This document shows, one piece after another, positions 8,018 through 15,809 of a stretch of 57,008 nucleotides of DNA. The notes beneath the pieces were generated by a model. It was not told the origin of the DNA. It made no database searches and saw only the letters and a list, made by a program, of their open reading frames with translations. The translations under genes were made by a program, and so were the position numbers. How positions within the stretch are numbered: position 1 is the stretch's first letter; every line of letters starts with the position of its first letter. Origin of the DNA: Planctomycetaceae bacterium (GTDB lineage Bacteria > Planctomycetota > Planctomycetia > Planctomycetales > Planctomycetaceae); assembly GCA_021732415.1 (NCBI GenBank), contig JAKFVC010000184.1, positions 1 through 57,008 on the forward strand, in the 5' to 3' direction.

Positions 8018-10801
8018 CTATTGGTCTGCAAACACCGGTATCAACAAGTTATCCACGGGGGCATAGTCATCAGTCAATGTCATGCCGCGGGCCAGTTCTA
8101 AAATTGATGTCATCTGCGATGAGTAAACAACCTGGCCGCCCGACTTGGTTTCCATCGCAGCGAACTGCGAAGTTCCCCAGTATCCGCCGCTGCGCTTTAG
8201 ATCGGCAAAATTGAGCGGCTTCAGCGAACAGGCTACGACGAAGGTGTCGCGGGAGGATCCGGGAAGGCCCTCGTTGGCCGAAAAGACGTAGACGTTGGGA
8301 TAAACCTGGCAGACGGTATTCACGTAAGCCCCCAGGAAACGACCCGGTTTTGATTCGCGTGATTGCTGTGACAGATCTTGGAAGATCCTTTGCAGTTCGA
8401 CGTTGCTGCCGGCGAATTTTACGAGTTCTTGCTCACGAGCCGGCGACATCACCCCGCGCAGTCCGATCAGATAACTTTTGGATTTCGGTGCGGGCAGCTT
8501 GGCACCTTCAGGGGTATCTCGCAGCTTGATTTCGAGAAAATCATAAGGGGCACGAGCCAAAACCCAGCGGTTTTTCTCGAGTGCTGCGGGAACCATCGCC
8601 TCGGGTAGCTCGCCTGTGAAGACTGGCGTCCGATTGGAGATGTCAGAGATGTCTGACATCGCTTCCAGCGGCGACTGGACCTTGGATGAGGCCAGTGCGA
8701 GCGCGGTTTTCGGATCGTCCTCGGCGATTTCGACCGGAGGCGATTCATCGAGCAGCTTGGTCCAGGCTTCGTACTGCTCGTCGGTCATCGCCTCGTGGCA
8801 GCGGAATTTGAAGTGCCCGTTGGTCTCTTCAAAAATCTCGACCTTGCCAAATGTTGACGGATTCGGAACGGCGTGCCATTTTTCTTTCGAGCGCCCCGCA
8901 GGCCAGACCGAAGTGGGGAGCGGCCCCAGGATGTGAGACACCTCGGCAAATCCCAACGGAATCTGCTTGGGGGCTTGAGCCCGGGGATAGATGTCGATGA
9001 TGTTGACCAGGAAGACCCCTTCGTTCGGAGTCATGAGCTGCTTGATTTTCTCGGCAAATTCCTTGGTCGTCAGGTGCCAGGGAACGCTGAAGTCGTTGAA
9101 GGCATCACCGTAGACGAAGTCATAGTGATTGTGTTTGCCAGTCGCGCCCGGATCGAGAGCCATGCCATTCAACAAGTCGTCGACGGAATTCCGGGCATCT
9201 CCCAGGAGCGTTTTGACGAACGTCTTGTCGTCATCCGGAAGCCCCATTTCGCGCTGCACGGCCAATTTGACCGCGGGATCGAGTTCCAGCACGTGAATGA
9301 GCGGTCGCTTGGGAAAATTGGCTTCAATCCAGCGCGGAAAGACGAATCCGCCCCCTCCCAGAAACATCGTGCTCGTTTGCCGCGACTGGCCGTAGAGTTC
9401 TTCCACTGCCTGGTAATATTCCCAATGGGGGGCGTATTTCAGGAGCGTTTCGCGTTCCTGGGGAGTCACTGTTTCATAGCGGATCAGGGTGCCCAGCGTC
9501 TCATCATGCCGCACCTTTTTGCCCATGCTTTCGGGAATGACGGTGTTCGGCGGCAGCTTTTCGAGACCCACGGAACTCAGGCCGCTCATCATGGCCATGT
9601 TCGCGTCGCTGGTGAGTTCCTCGATGGCCTTCCAGTACTCCCCCGAGGGGCTGGCCACAAGCAGGGCGGCTCGCTTCTTCGTATTGAGAGCTCCTTTTAC
9701 GGAAAGCTTTTTGGTCGCGGGATCGTATTTGGCCCAGGCAGGCAGTTGCCAGCCTTCGCCCATTTCGATTTTGAGATCCGCGGACGCTTGTCGGTCCCAC
9801 GATTCCGCGGCCCGTTCGGTCACGGCGGCGTAGACGTCTTCGTAGTCGTAATACAATTCTGTCGGCTTCTGCGGGTTGAAATAGCTGTGGGTCAGATGGT
9901 CCAGATGCAGGGCCTTGACCGTATCGCCCGATTCGTGGCGATTGGCGACGTTGATATAGAAATAGTCGCTTTCTGCGTTGTATTCGTCCGGGTCATCGCT
10001 GCGGAGCTTCATTTTCAGGCCCATCTCGTGGGCCTGTCCCAGCAGTTCACGCAGCCACACGCGATCTGAGGCCGTTGCTTCGGGCTGCTTCACCGAGGCC
10101 AACATGCCGATCCAGAAGACCAACTGCAGCCAACCGAACAACATGGCCCCGCGGAACATTCTCTGACCCGAGGCGACGATGATTCCCAGCAAGGCCAGAG
10201 TCGCCGCCGTCATCCAGATGATGTGCTGCGTGCCGAACAGGCTGATCAGATAGAAACCGGCCAGGAACGTGCCGACGATTGACCCCATGGCTCCCCAGGC
10301 ATACACATTCCCGACGGTCGATCCCGTATGCCGAGCCTTCGCCAGAGCCATACTCGCTGTGATCGGCGAGATCATTCCCAAGGCGATCGACGGATGCAGA
10401 AAGAGCGAGGAGACGATCACCACGACCCACACCTGCCAGCTAATCCAGTCGGGCCGGCCGCGGGTGCTCATCAGTTGCGAGAGCGGGTAAATCGTCATGC
10501 AACAAAAGCTGCTGATGAAGAACAACCACGCGAGCGATTTTCGATGATCGTAGCGATCGGCGATCCAGCCACCCAGGAAATTGCCGATGCTGATGCCGGC
10601 GAGAATCACGCCGATGACCGACGTCCAGGTGTAGAGAGAACTGCCGACAGCCTTGGCAATCAGGCGGGAAGCGGTCAGCTCCAGCACCATGATGCAGACG
10701 CTGGTGATGAACACCAAAGCACTGCAGCCTATGAGCGACCAGCGGGCGTCCCGGCGGCTTCTCTGGTCGAGATCGGACTTGGTCACAATCGGTTGGTCCA
10801 T
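8018..10801 (-). CDS. Multi-pass membrane protein fused to a spermidine-synthase-like domain
   Basis: A 927-aa protein. Residues 20-235 contain about seven membrane helices (for example WSLIGCSALVFITSVCIMVL), as in fused MFS/spermidine synthase proteins. The catalytic-like region begins near 275 (NAESDYFYINV, then HLDHLTHSYF). It is interrupted by about 130 residues (roughly 335-465) before the S-adenosyl-methionine-site motif TSTMFLGGGGFVFPRW, the acidic HVLELDP and LLGDARN, and YDFVYGDAFND. A second insert of about 180 residues precedes the terminal LTDDYAPVDNLL, normally close to the Rossmann core. The usual DxxDP loop reads DAFNDF, so polyamine synthesis is doubtful. A role in modifying a membrane-linked substrate is only inference. 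Start at 10801; thyX is transcribed divergently 103 bp away. Confidence 0.85.
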   Translation of the reverse strand: MDQPIVTKSDLDQRSRRDARWSLIGCSALVFITSVCIMVLELTASRLIAKAVGSSLYTWTSVIGVILAGISIGNFLGGWIADRYDHRKSLAWLFFISSFCCMTIYPLSQLMSTRGRPDWISWQVWVVVIVSSLFLHPSIALGMISPITASMALAKARHTGSTVGNVYAWGAMGSIVGTFLAGFYLISLFGTQHIIWMTAATLALLGIIVASGQRMFRGAMLFGWLQLVFWIGMLASVKQPEATASDRVWLRELLGQAHEMGLKMKLRSDDPDEYNAESDYFYINVANRHESGDTVKALHLDHLTHSYFNPQKPTELYYDYEDVYAAVTERAAESWDRQASADLKIEMGEGWQLPAWAKYDPATKKLSVKGALNTKKRAALLVASPSGEYWKAIEELTSDANMAMMSGLSSVGLEKLPPNTVIPESMGKKVRHDETLGTLIRYETVTPQERETLLKYAPHWEYYQAVEELYGQSRQTSTMFLGGGGFVFPRWIEANFPKRPLIHVLELDPAVKLAVQREMGLPDDDKTFVKTLLGDARNSVDDLLNGMALDPGATGKHNHYDFVYGDAFNDFSVPWHLTTKEFAEKIKQLMTPNEGVFLVNIIDIYPRAQAPKQIPLGFAEVSHILGPLPTSVWPAGRSKEKWHAVPNPSTFGKVEIFEETNGHFKFRCHEAMTDEQYEAWTKLLDESPPVEIAEDDPKTALALASSKVQSPLEAMSDISDISNRTPVFTGELPEAMVPAALEKNRWVLARAPYDFLEIKLRDTPEGAKLPAPKSKSYLIGLRGVMSPAREQELVKFAGSNVELQRIFQDLSQQSRESKPGRFLGAYVNTVCQVYPNVYVFSANEGLPGSSRDTFVVACSLKPLNFADLKRSGGYWGTSQFAAMETKSGGQVVYSSQMTSILELARGMTLTDDYAPVDNLLIPVFADQ

Positions 10802-10904
10802 ACTGGGATTCCGCGATGAGTTGAAAAACTGGTCGGAGAGACGTCATCATACCCCACGACTCTCGCGGAGTCATCCGCCTCGCACCCTTAAGAAAGTCCG
10901 TCTT

Positions 10905-11798
10905 ATGTCAGAACCCGTCAGCGATCTCCGCTGGAAGAAATTTCCCGTCTTGAATGACGGTTTTGTGTGCCTGGTGGACGTCATGGGCGACGACAGTTCC
11001 GTGGTGCAGGCGGCCCGGGTGAGTTACGGCGAGGGAACCAAGCACGTTTCCGACGACCGGACGCTCATTCGGTACCTGATGCGCCACCGCCATTCGACCC
11101 CATTTGAGATGGCAGAAATCAAGCTTTTAGTGCGCGTACCCATGGATTGCTGGCGGCAGTGGATCCGCCACCGCACGGCCAACGTCAACGAATACAGCAC
11201 CCGGTATTCCGTGGCCATCGACGCCATGCAGGCGACCTCGCCCGATGAATGGCGCACTCAGGCCGAATCCAATCGCCAGGGCAGCGGCTTACCATTGCCC
11301 GCCGAATTGGGCCAACAACTCACCGAGGACGAGCACGCCTTCCAGCGAGCCGCCCGGAATCTTTACGACCACCGATTGTCAGTCGGGGTGGCTCGCGAGC
11401 AGGCGCGGAAGGACCTGCCGCTGTGTACTTACACGGAAGCGTATTGGAAGGTTGATCTTCACAATCTGCTGCATTTTCTCGCGTTAAGAATGGATTCGCA
11501 CGCGCAGCACGAAATCCGCGAGTACGCCCGCACCATCGGCGAACAGATCGTGAAGATCCTGTTTCCGGTGGTCTGGGAGGCGTTCGTGGATTATCGGATG
11601 GAGGGGCTGTCGCTGACCCGGCTGGATATTGGGGTGATCCAGCGTTTGCAGCAGCGGCAAGTGGCGTTGGGGACCGGAGCGAAGGTCAGCGAAGAGGATT
11701 TTCTGGCCGTCCAGGACGAAGCTTGGCGAGCGCTCTCCCGCAGCCGCGAACGTGATGAATGCCGCAGCAAGCTGCTGCGGATGGGGATTCTTGGGTAG
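10905..11798 (+). CDS. thyX: Flavin-dependent thymidylate synthase ThyX
   Basis: Makes dTMP from dUMP using FAD/NADPH and methylene-tetrahydrofolate. The 297-aa product carries the ThyX signature RHRTANVNEYSTRY at residues 88-101 and the upstream HRHSTPFE block (61-68) that contacts substrate and flavin. I chose ATG 10905, not the far-upstream 10653, because the first 84 residues of the longer frame are the antisense of the neighbouring membrane-protein gene. The protein is at the long end of the family; a segment near 106-130 (ATSPDEWRTQAESNRQ) is an insertion loop. Divergent from the spermidine-synthase-like gene; it has its own promoter in the 103-bp gap. Confidence 0.95.
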   Translation: MSEPVSDLRWKKFPVLNDGFVCLVDVMGDDSSVVQAARVSYGEGTKHVSDDRTLIRYLMRHRHSTPFEMAEIKLLVRVPMDCWRQWIRHRTANVNEYSTRYSVAIDAMQATSPDEWRTQAESNRQGSGLPLPAELGQQLTEDEHAFQRAARNLYDHRLSVGVAREQARKDLPLCTYTEAYWKVDLHNLLHFLALRMDSHAQHEIREYARTIGEQIVKILFPVVWEAFVDYRMEGLSLTRLDIGVIQRLQQRQVALGTGAKVSEEDFLAVQDEAWRALSRSRERDECRSKLLRMGILG

Positions 11799-11890
11799 AT
11801 TCGGCTGATTCCTTAATAGGCGGGCGAAAAGTGGGTATTGACTGGGTTGATGTTCATTCGAGTTTTGTCGCACCACGATCGGCGGCTTTC

Positions 11891-12076
11891 AGCCCCAAAG
11901 GGGCGAACTAGGCCAGCCCAGGGCATCGCCCTGGGTAAACTCGCAAGAGAGTATTCGAAGCCCTGAAGGGGCGTACTAGCATCGGCCTAGTACGCCCCTT
12001 CAGGGCTCCTATTCCATAATTTGACCTGCAACCCAGGGCGATGCCCTGGGCTGGCCTAGTTTGCCCCGTTGGGGCT
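11891..12076. repeat. Two-layer palindromic repeat family I
   Basis: The outer arms combine AGCCCCAAAGGGGCGAACTA and CAGCCCAGGGCATCGCCCTG, mirrored at 12030-12076. An inner perfect palindrome, GAAGCCCTGAAGGGGCGTAC with inverse, occupies about 11960-12009. It lies between the convergent thyX and rpsR genes. The CCCAGGGCATCGCCCTGGG part is itself a small hairpin. Confidence 0.88.
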
Positions 12077-12175
12077 CAGGAGGCCGCTGGTTCGCGAAAT
12101 AAAACTGGCGAAAATGCCTAACTCTCCTTTTCGTTTTCAAGACTCAATTTTCGCCCTCCCAGCACAAAACGCCAA

Positions 12176-12213
12176 CAGCCCGCTCTCCGGCGAAAATCGC
12201 AAGAGGCGGGCTG
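12176..12213 (-). terminator. Probable terminator of rpsR
   Basis: Stem CAGCCCGC / GCGGGCTG around a 22-nt loop; on the minus strand it is followed by a T-rich stretch (TTGGCGTTTTG). It lies 63 bp beyond the rpsR stop. Confidence 0.65.
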
Positions 12214-12275
12214 ATTTGGATCGTTGATTGGTTAGGAATCAGCAAGCGGTGACGCGTCAGCGTCTTAAACCGCTC

Positions 12276-12563
12276 TCATTCCGTCACCACGTAGGGCAGC
12301 AATGCCATGAACCGAGCACGAAGAATCGCGTGCCGGACGGCTCGCTGGTACTTGGCACAGTTTCCGGTCTTGCGGCGGGCGACGAGGTTTCCGTCGCGGT
12401 TGAGCATAACCTTGAGCGTTCGCAGATCTTTATAATCGACGAACACGGGACGCGGGCAACCCTCGGCTGTACAGAACCGGCACTTCAGCTTTCGCTTAAT
12501 GCGAGCGCGTTTCCGCTTGTTGGGACCCTTGGGCTTCTTGTTGAACTTGAATGGACCAACCAT
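12276..12563 (-). CDS. rpsR: 30S ribosomal protein S18
   Basis: Small-subunit ribosomal protein that binds the 16S central domain with S6. The 95-aa sequence has the conserved [17 protein letters not shown] core and the C-terminal signature [19 protein letters not shown] ... LLPYV. It has a CxxC pair (C28, C31), C36 and C69. This resembles the zinc-binding (C+) form of S18 except that the usual His three residues after C69 is Tyr. It is not in the common rpsF-ssb-rpsR-rplI arrangement: thyX is convergent on one side and a cupin gene lies on the other. A probable terminator follows at 12176-12213. Confidence 0.95.
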   Translation of the reverse strand: MVGPFKFNKKPKGPNKRKRARIKRKLKCRFCTAEGCPRPVFVDYKDLRTLKVMLNRDGNLVARRKTGNCAKYQRAVRHAILRARFMALLPYVVTE

Positions 12564-12724
12564 GCCGCCACTACCCTCTGCGTACTGCTATTTGAATAAC
12601 CTGTTGACTCTTAACGACTTCCGAATATCAGAGACCGCCCAGCGGCCATTTCTTACCCCGGAAACGGACGATTATGGCATCCTCATCCAAAACTTGCAAC
12701 CGTACGCGGATCGGTTTGCAACGT

Positions 12725-12946
12725 CGTGGGATGGGTCTAAAGGCCCGTCTGAGTCCGTAACAATCGACGTGATACAAATTCATCCCTCACGAGCTTCGCG
12801 CAGCGCACGACGTGCTTTCGAAAAGACGGTAGGGAAATTGCTGCTGTTTCCTCCGACCAAGTCGTGCGCTGCGCGAGGTTCGCAGGTGTAAATGGTTATT
12901 GAAGCGAGTAGTTACGGGCTCGGACGGGCCTGGAGACCCATCCTAC
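12725..12946. repeat. Long composite palindrome family E, copy 1
   Basis: Outer arm CGTGGGATGGGTCTAAAGGC and inverse GGGCCTGGAGACCCATCCTA. The second layer is CCGTAAC / GTTACGGGCT. The inner layer is AGCTTCGCGCAGCGCACGAC against GTCGTGCGCTGCGCGA. Total about 222 bp. It ends 11 bp from the stop of the cupin gene. Full-length copies lie at 20075-20296 and 41543-41766, with a reduced copy at 55753-55977. Confidence 0.92.
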
Positions 12947-12957
12947 AAGATGCGACG

Positions 12958-13320
12958 CTACGCGTCGCGATGCACAGTCGCCGGAGAAAACGCCGGCAAA
13001 CAAACCGCAATATACTCAGCACCGCCCTCTTGTGGCGTGCTGTATTGAACCCATTCGCCGGCTCGAGTCAAAACCCCCTGGCCGGCGGCCACATCCAGTG
13101 TACCGTCTTTCGAGGCCACGCGTAGCAGACCCTTTAAGACAACGGTGTATTCGTCGAATTCCGGCGTCTGTCCCGGTTCCAGCCACCCTGTCGGGCTGAC
13201 CATCCGGGCGATGCTCAGGGCTTCCGTTCCCGAGTTGACTCGGCCGAAGAATTCTTCAATCCGTTTGGGTTTGTTTCCAGCGGCTTCAATGACCTTGGGT
13301 TGCGCGATCAATTGGGGCAT
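12958..13320 (-). CDS. Small cupin-domain protein
   Basis: A 120-aa single-domain cupin. The double-stranded beta-helix motifs are visible as PGQTPEFDEYTVVLKGLLRV (motif 1 region, residues about 48-67) and VAAGQGVLTRAGEWVQYSTP (motif 2 region, about 75-94). The first motif keeps the Glu but lacks the two His that usually bind metal, so it may be a binding or non-metal cupin. I chose ATG 13320 because the longer frame (to 13620) is translated through a palindromic repeat. Substrate unknown. No operon partner. Confidence 0.8.
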   Translation of the reverse strand: MPQLIAQPKVIEAAGNKPKRIEEFFGRVNSGTEALSIARMVSPTGWLEPGQTPEFDEYTVVLKGLLRVASKDGTLDVAAGQGVLTRAGEWVQYSTPQEGGAEYIAVCLPAFSPATVHRDA

Positions 13321-13433
13321 CACAGAATCTCTTCGAGGAGTGCGAACAATCATGTCCGTCGTATGAAAAGCCGGACATGATTGTTCGGCGTGAGTATTTG
13401 ATTTGCCGAACGGCGTACGATGGGATTTTGCAT

Positions 13434-13651
13434 TTATCCCGGAGGGATTAAAGAGAGTAGCCGGTGGTTGAGGAGCGGAGCGACGACACCACCGGAATAC
13501 GTTCGACGATGAAATCTCGACCCTGGAGGGGTCGCAGAACCGATGCTCTGCGACCCCTCCAGGGTCGAATGCGGGAATATGACGTTGTCCGGTGGTGTCG
13601 TCGCTCCGCTCCTCAACCACCGGCTACTCTCTGTGACCCCTCCGGGGTCGA
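13434..13651. repeat. Composite palindrome family D, copy 1
   Basis: Outer arms contain CCCGGAGGGATTAAAGAGAG and AGTAGCCGGTGGTTGAGGAG with their inverses. An inner palindrome, CGACCCTGGAGGGGTCGCAG and inverse, resembles the outer arm itself. Other copies: 17930-18057 (no inner palindrome) and 30525-30727 (inner palindrome present). Confidence 0.92.
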
Positions 13652-13751
13652 AAATTTGCGTATCGATCCGCCAACCGCCAAGGAACGTGAACTCTCCGCC
13701 ATTGTGCAACAGGATGTTATGGATTGCATAACATCCTGTGATTAACAACGC

Positions 13752-14447
13752 TTACTTCTTCAACGTGACAAGTTCATCCTTGGGGAAGGTCTCAATCTTG
13801 AGATCCTTGAAGTGAATCTCCTGCGGCACCTTGTTGGAGTGCAATTGCAGACCGATGGGGCCTTCCAGGATGCGCTTGGGTTCCGGATCGCGCCAGTCGG
13901 CGATCAACGCTCCGTTGACGACAACGCGGATGCGGTTGCCCTGGGCCAGGATTTCCAGTTCGTTCCAATCGTGTTGTTTTCCGACCTTTTTAGCCGGTTC
14001 CGGATCAACTCCCAGTCCTTGGCGGCCGTAGAGGTCATAGAATCCCCAGCCTGACGGGAACATCACCAGGTGCCCGGCGTAGGTGTATTTGTCGCCCTTG
14101 TCGGGGGCCACTCGTCCCCACATCGCGATGCCCGAATGCATTTCGGATTCTACGAGCTTGACCGTGCCCGTAAATCGAAAATCGGTGTAGTTCTTCTTGG
14201 TGAGCAGGTACGTACTCACCGGGATGGGCTCGGTGTTCTTGGCGATGATCACGCCGTCCTTAACGGACCACAGTTTTTCATGGCCTTCCCAGCCTTCGAG
14301 ATCCTTGCCGTTAAACAGGGCGTAGGTTTCCGATTTGCCTTCTCGAGGCGGAACGACGGGGGCTTCTTTTTTGTCCTGGGCCTGGACGGCGAAAATTCCA
14401 ATCCAGAACCCTGTGGCGAGAAGACTCAGACAAATCCGGCGACGCAT
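13752..14447 (-). CDS. Secreted DUF1080 (3-keto-disaccharide hydrolase-like) protein
   Basis: A 231-aa exported protein with a Sec signal (MRRRICLSLLATGFWIGI ... VQAQ, cleavage near residue 23). A single DUF1080 domain follows, of the concanavalin-like jelly-roll fold. Typical family words are visible: ALFNGKDLEGWEG near residue 41, a W/F-rich core, and ILEGPIGLQLHSNKVPQEIHFKDLKIE at the end (given here only as landmarks at about 195-222). DUF1080 proteins are very numerous in Planctomycetes and some members hydrolyse 3-keto-glycosides. GAGGGAGA 8 nt upstream supports ATG 14447. Transcribed divergently from the LEPR protease across a 372-bp region holding an inverted repeat. Confidence 0.88.
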   Translation of the reverse strand: MRRRICLSLLATGFWIGIFAVQAQDKKEAPVVPPREGKSETYALFNGKDLEGWEGHEKLWSVKDGVIIAKNTEPIPVSTYLLTKKNYTDFRFTGTVKLVESEMHSGIAMWGRVAPDKGDKYTYAGHLVMFPSGWGFYDLYGRQGLGVDPEPAKKVGKQHDWNELEILAQGNRIRVVVNGALIADWRDPEPKRILEGPIGLQLHSNKVPQEIHFKDLKIETFPKDELVTLKK

Positions 14448-14819
14448 GGAATGTCTCCCTCTTGAAGAGTTGTGATGTTGCCGGCTGTTGTAGGGGATGT
14501 GATGATCCGAACGACGGAATCGCAGCCGACAGCTTGATTCTGATCGAATGCCCGCTGGCTGGCAACGAACTCCCGTGGGAACTAGACGTGAATTGCGAGC
14601 GTCACACACGGTGTGCAGAGCCGGGAGACGGAGGCCTCAAACTGGCAGAAAAACCGTTTCAAACCCTAAGTTGAACGCGGCATTGTACTTTGAAACGGTC
14701 ATTGCCGAATTGGTGAGGTATTTGACGTTCGCGTGTTGCCAATCACGGAAAGCCGGGCTTTGGGAGCTATACTTAGCCGCAGTGCGTGCCACGCGTCTGG
14801 GAAAGTTCGGAATCAATCT
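14448..14819. promoter_or_regulatory. Divergent promoter region with 11-bp inverted repeat
   Basis: This 372-bp gap between two divergent secreted-protein genes contains a perfect inverted repeat, ACCGTTTCAAA (14653-14663) and TTTGAAACGGT (14689-14699), with a 25-bp spacer. It occurs once in what I scanned, so it may be a regulator-binding site and not a dispersed repeat. No other structure is apparent. Confidence 0.4.
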
Positions 14820-15740
14820 ATGTTAGATCGTCTTATCGGGCTGATGCAGCAAAGTTTGACTTGGCTGGACTATGAGCCTTCCGAACGCGCAGCTCGCTCG
14901 AGGAAGGTGCGCGGTTGGGGAATCGAGACCCTGGAGCCGCGGCAGCTACTCAGTGCGAGCGGCTCGGGACATTCGGCGTCGGACATGCGTCTGGTCACTC
15001 CGAAGATCCTGAACGGGACGCCGACGGACGGCTTCTCATCCGTGGCCCTGGTCGGAAATGACCTGGGATATTTCGGTTCCGGAACGCTGATCGCTCCACA
15101 GTGGGTTTTGACTGCCGCACATCTTTCAGAAGGCTTGCCACGTACCGAAGCGCGTGTCGAAATCGCCGGAAAGACGTATTTAGTCGACGAAATCGACATC
15201 CATCCAGACTATAACCCGCGGCGATTCAATACCAATAAGGCGAATGATCTCGCGTTATGGAAGCTCAGCGAGCCCGTGGAAGGGGTCGATCCCAGTCCGA
15301 TTTATCGTGAGAAACCCCGCGTGGGCACCTTGCTGACTTTGGTGGGTTATGGAGCTGGCGGGACGCTGGATGGCGAGACCCCCAACGACTTCGGCACGAA
15401 ACGTGTGGGGACGACTCCGCTGGAAAAGGTGACTTCGACGCGAATCCGCTGGGTTTTCGACCAGCCGACGGACTCGAATACTGGTCACGGTGATTCTGGT
15501 GGGCCAGCGTTCATCAAAGTCGGCGTGACATACTTCGTAGCCGGTGTGACATCCGGCGGCACGAAAAACAATTCCGGTCGAGGCGACCATTCTTTTGATA
15601 CCCGCGTCGATGCGTACCGGCATTGGATCGACAATGTGATGAATGGTGCATTCGCCAACAACGCGCGTCAGCCACGGAGTGCGCGACGTGCCGCTGCCAT
15701 TCAGGATGCCGTAATGAGCGACATCGTGCCGCACCTGTAG
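14820..15740 (+). CDS. Trypsin-like serine protease with LEPR-x-LL motif
   Basis: A 306-aa chymotrypsin-fold (S1) protease. The catalytic triad is complete: His101 in VLTAAH, Asp143 in NDLALWKL, Ser226 in GHGDSGGP. The N-terminal region carries LEPRQLLSA at residues 38-46, the LEPR-x-LL motif found at the start of many large planctomycete surface proteins. About 37 residues rich in Arg/Lys and aromatic residues precede it, with no classical hydrophobic signal, as usual for LEPR proteins. The start at 14820 is the first in-frame Met close to this motif. The stop codon TAG is also the beginning of a family C palindrome (15737 on), so the native C-terminus may have been altered by that insertion. 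Confidence 0.9.
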   Translation: MLDRLIGLMQQSLTWLDYEPSERAARSRKVRGWGIETLEPRQLLSASGSGHSASDMRLVTPKILNGTPTDGFSSVALVGNDLGYFGSGTLIAPQWVLTAAHLSEGLPRTEARVEIAGKTYLVDEIDIHPDYNPRRFNTNKANDLALWKLSEPVEGVDPSPIYREKPRVGTLLTLVGYGAGGTLDGETPNDFGTKRVGTTPLEKVTSTRIRWVFDQPTDSNTGHGDSGGPAFIKVGVTYFVAGVTSGGTKNNSGRGDHSFDTRVDAYRHWIDNVMNGAFANNARQPRSARRAAAIQDAVMSDIVPHL

Positions 15741-15800
15741 CCCGACTCTCTGAGTCGGGTCTTCTCTGAGGAGTACCCGACTCAGAGAGTCGGGCTACAG
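15737..15800. repeat. Palindromic repeat family C, copy 2
   Basis: Arms GTAGCCCGACTCTCTGAGTC and its inverse, separated by about 20 bp, in the convergent gap between the LEPR protease and rnc. The TAG within the left arm is the stop codon of the protease. Confidence 0.93.
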
Positions 15801-15809
15801 TGAATGTGG

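Noticed and set aside
13464-13745. Several open frames on both strands across family D and similar palindromes (also 17964-18179 and 30584-30782)
   Set aside because: They are mirror-image translations of palindromic repeats, with the same peptides recurring at each copy; not genes.
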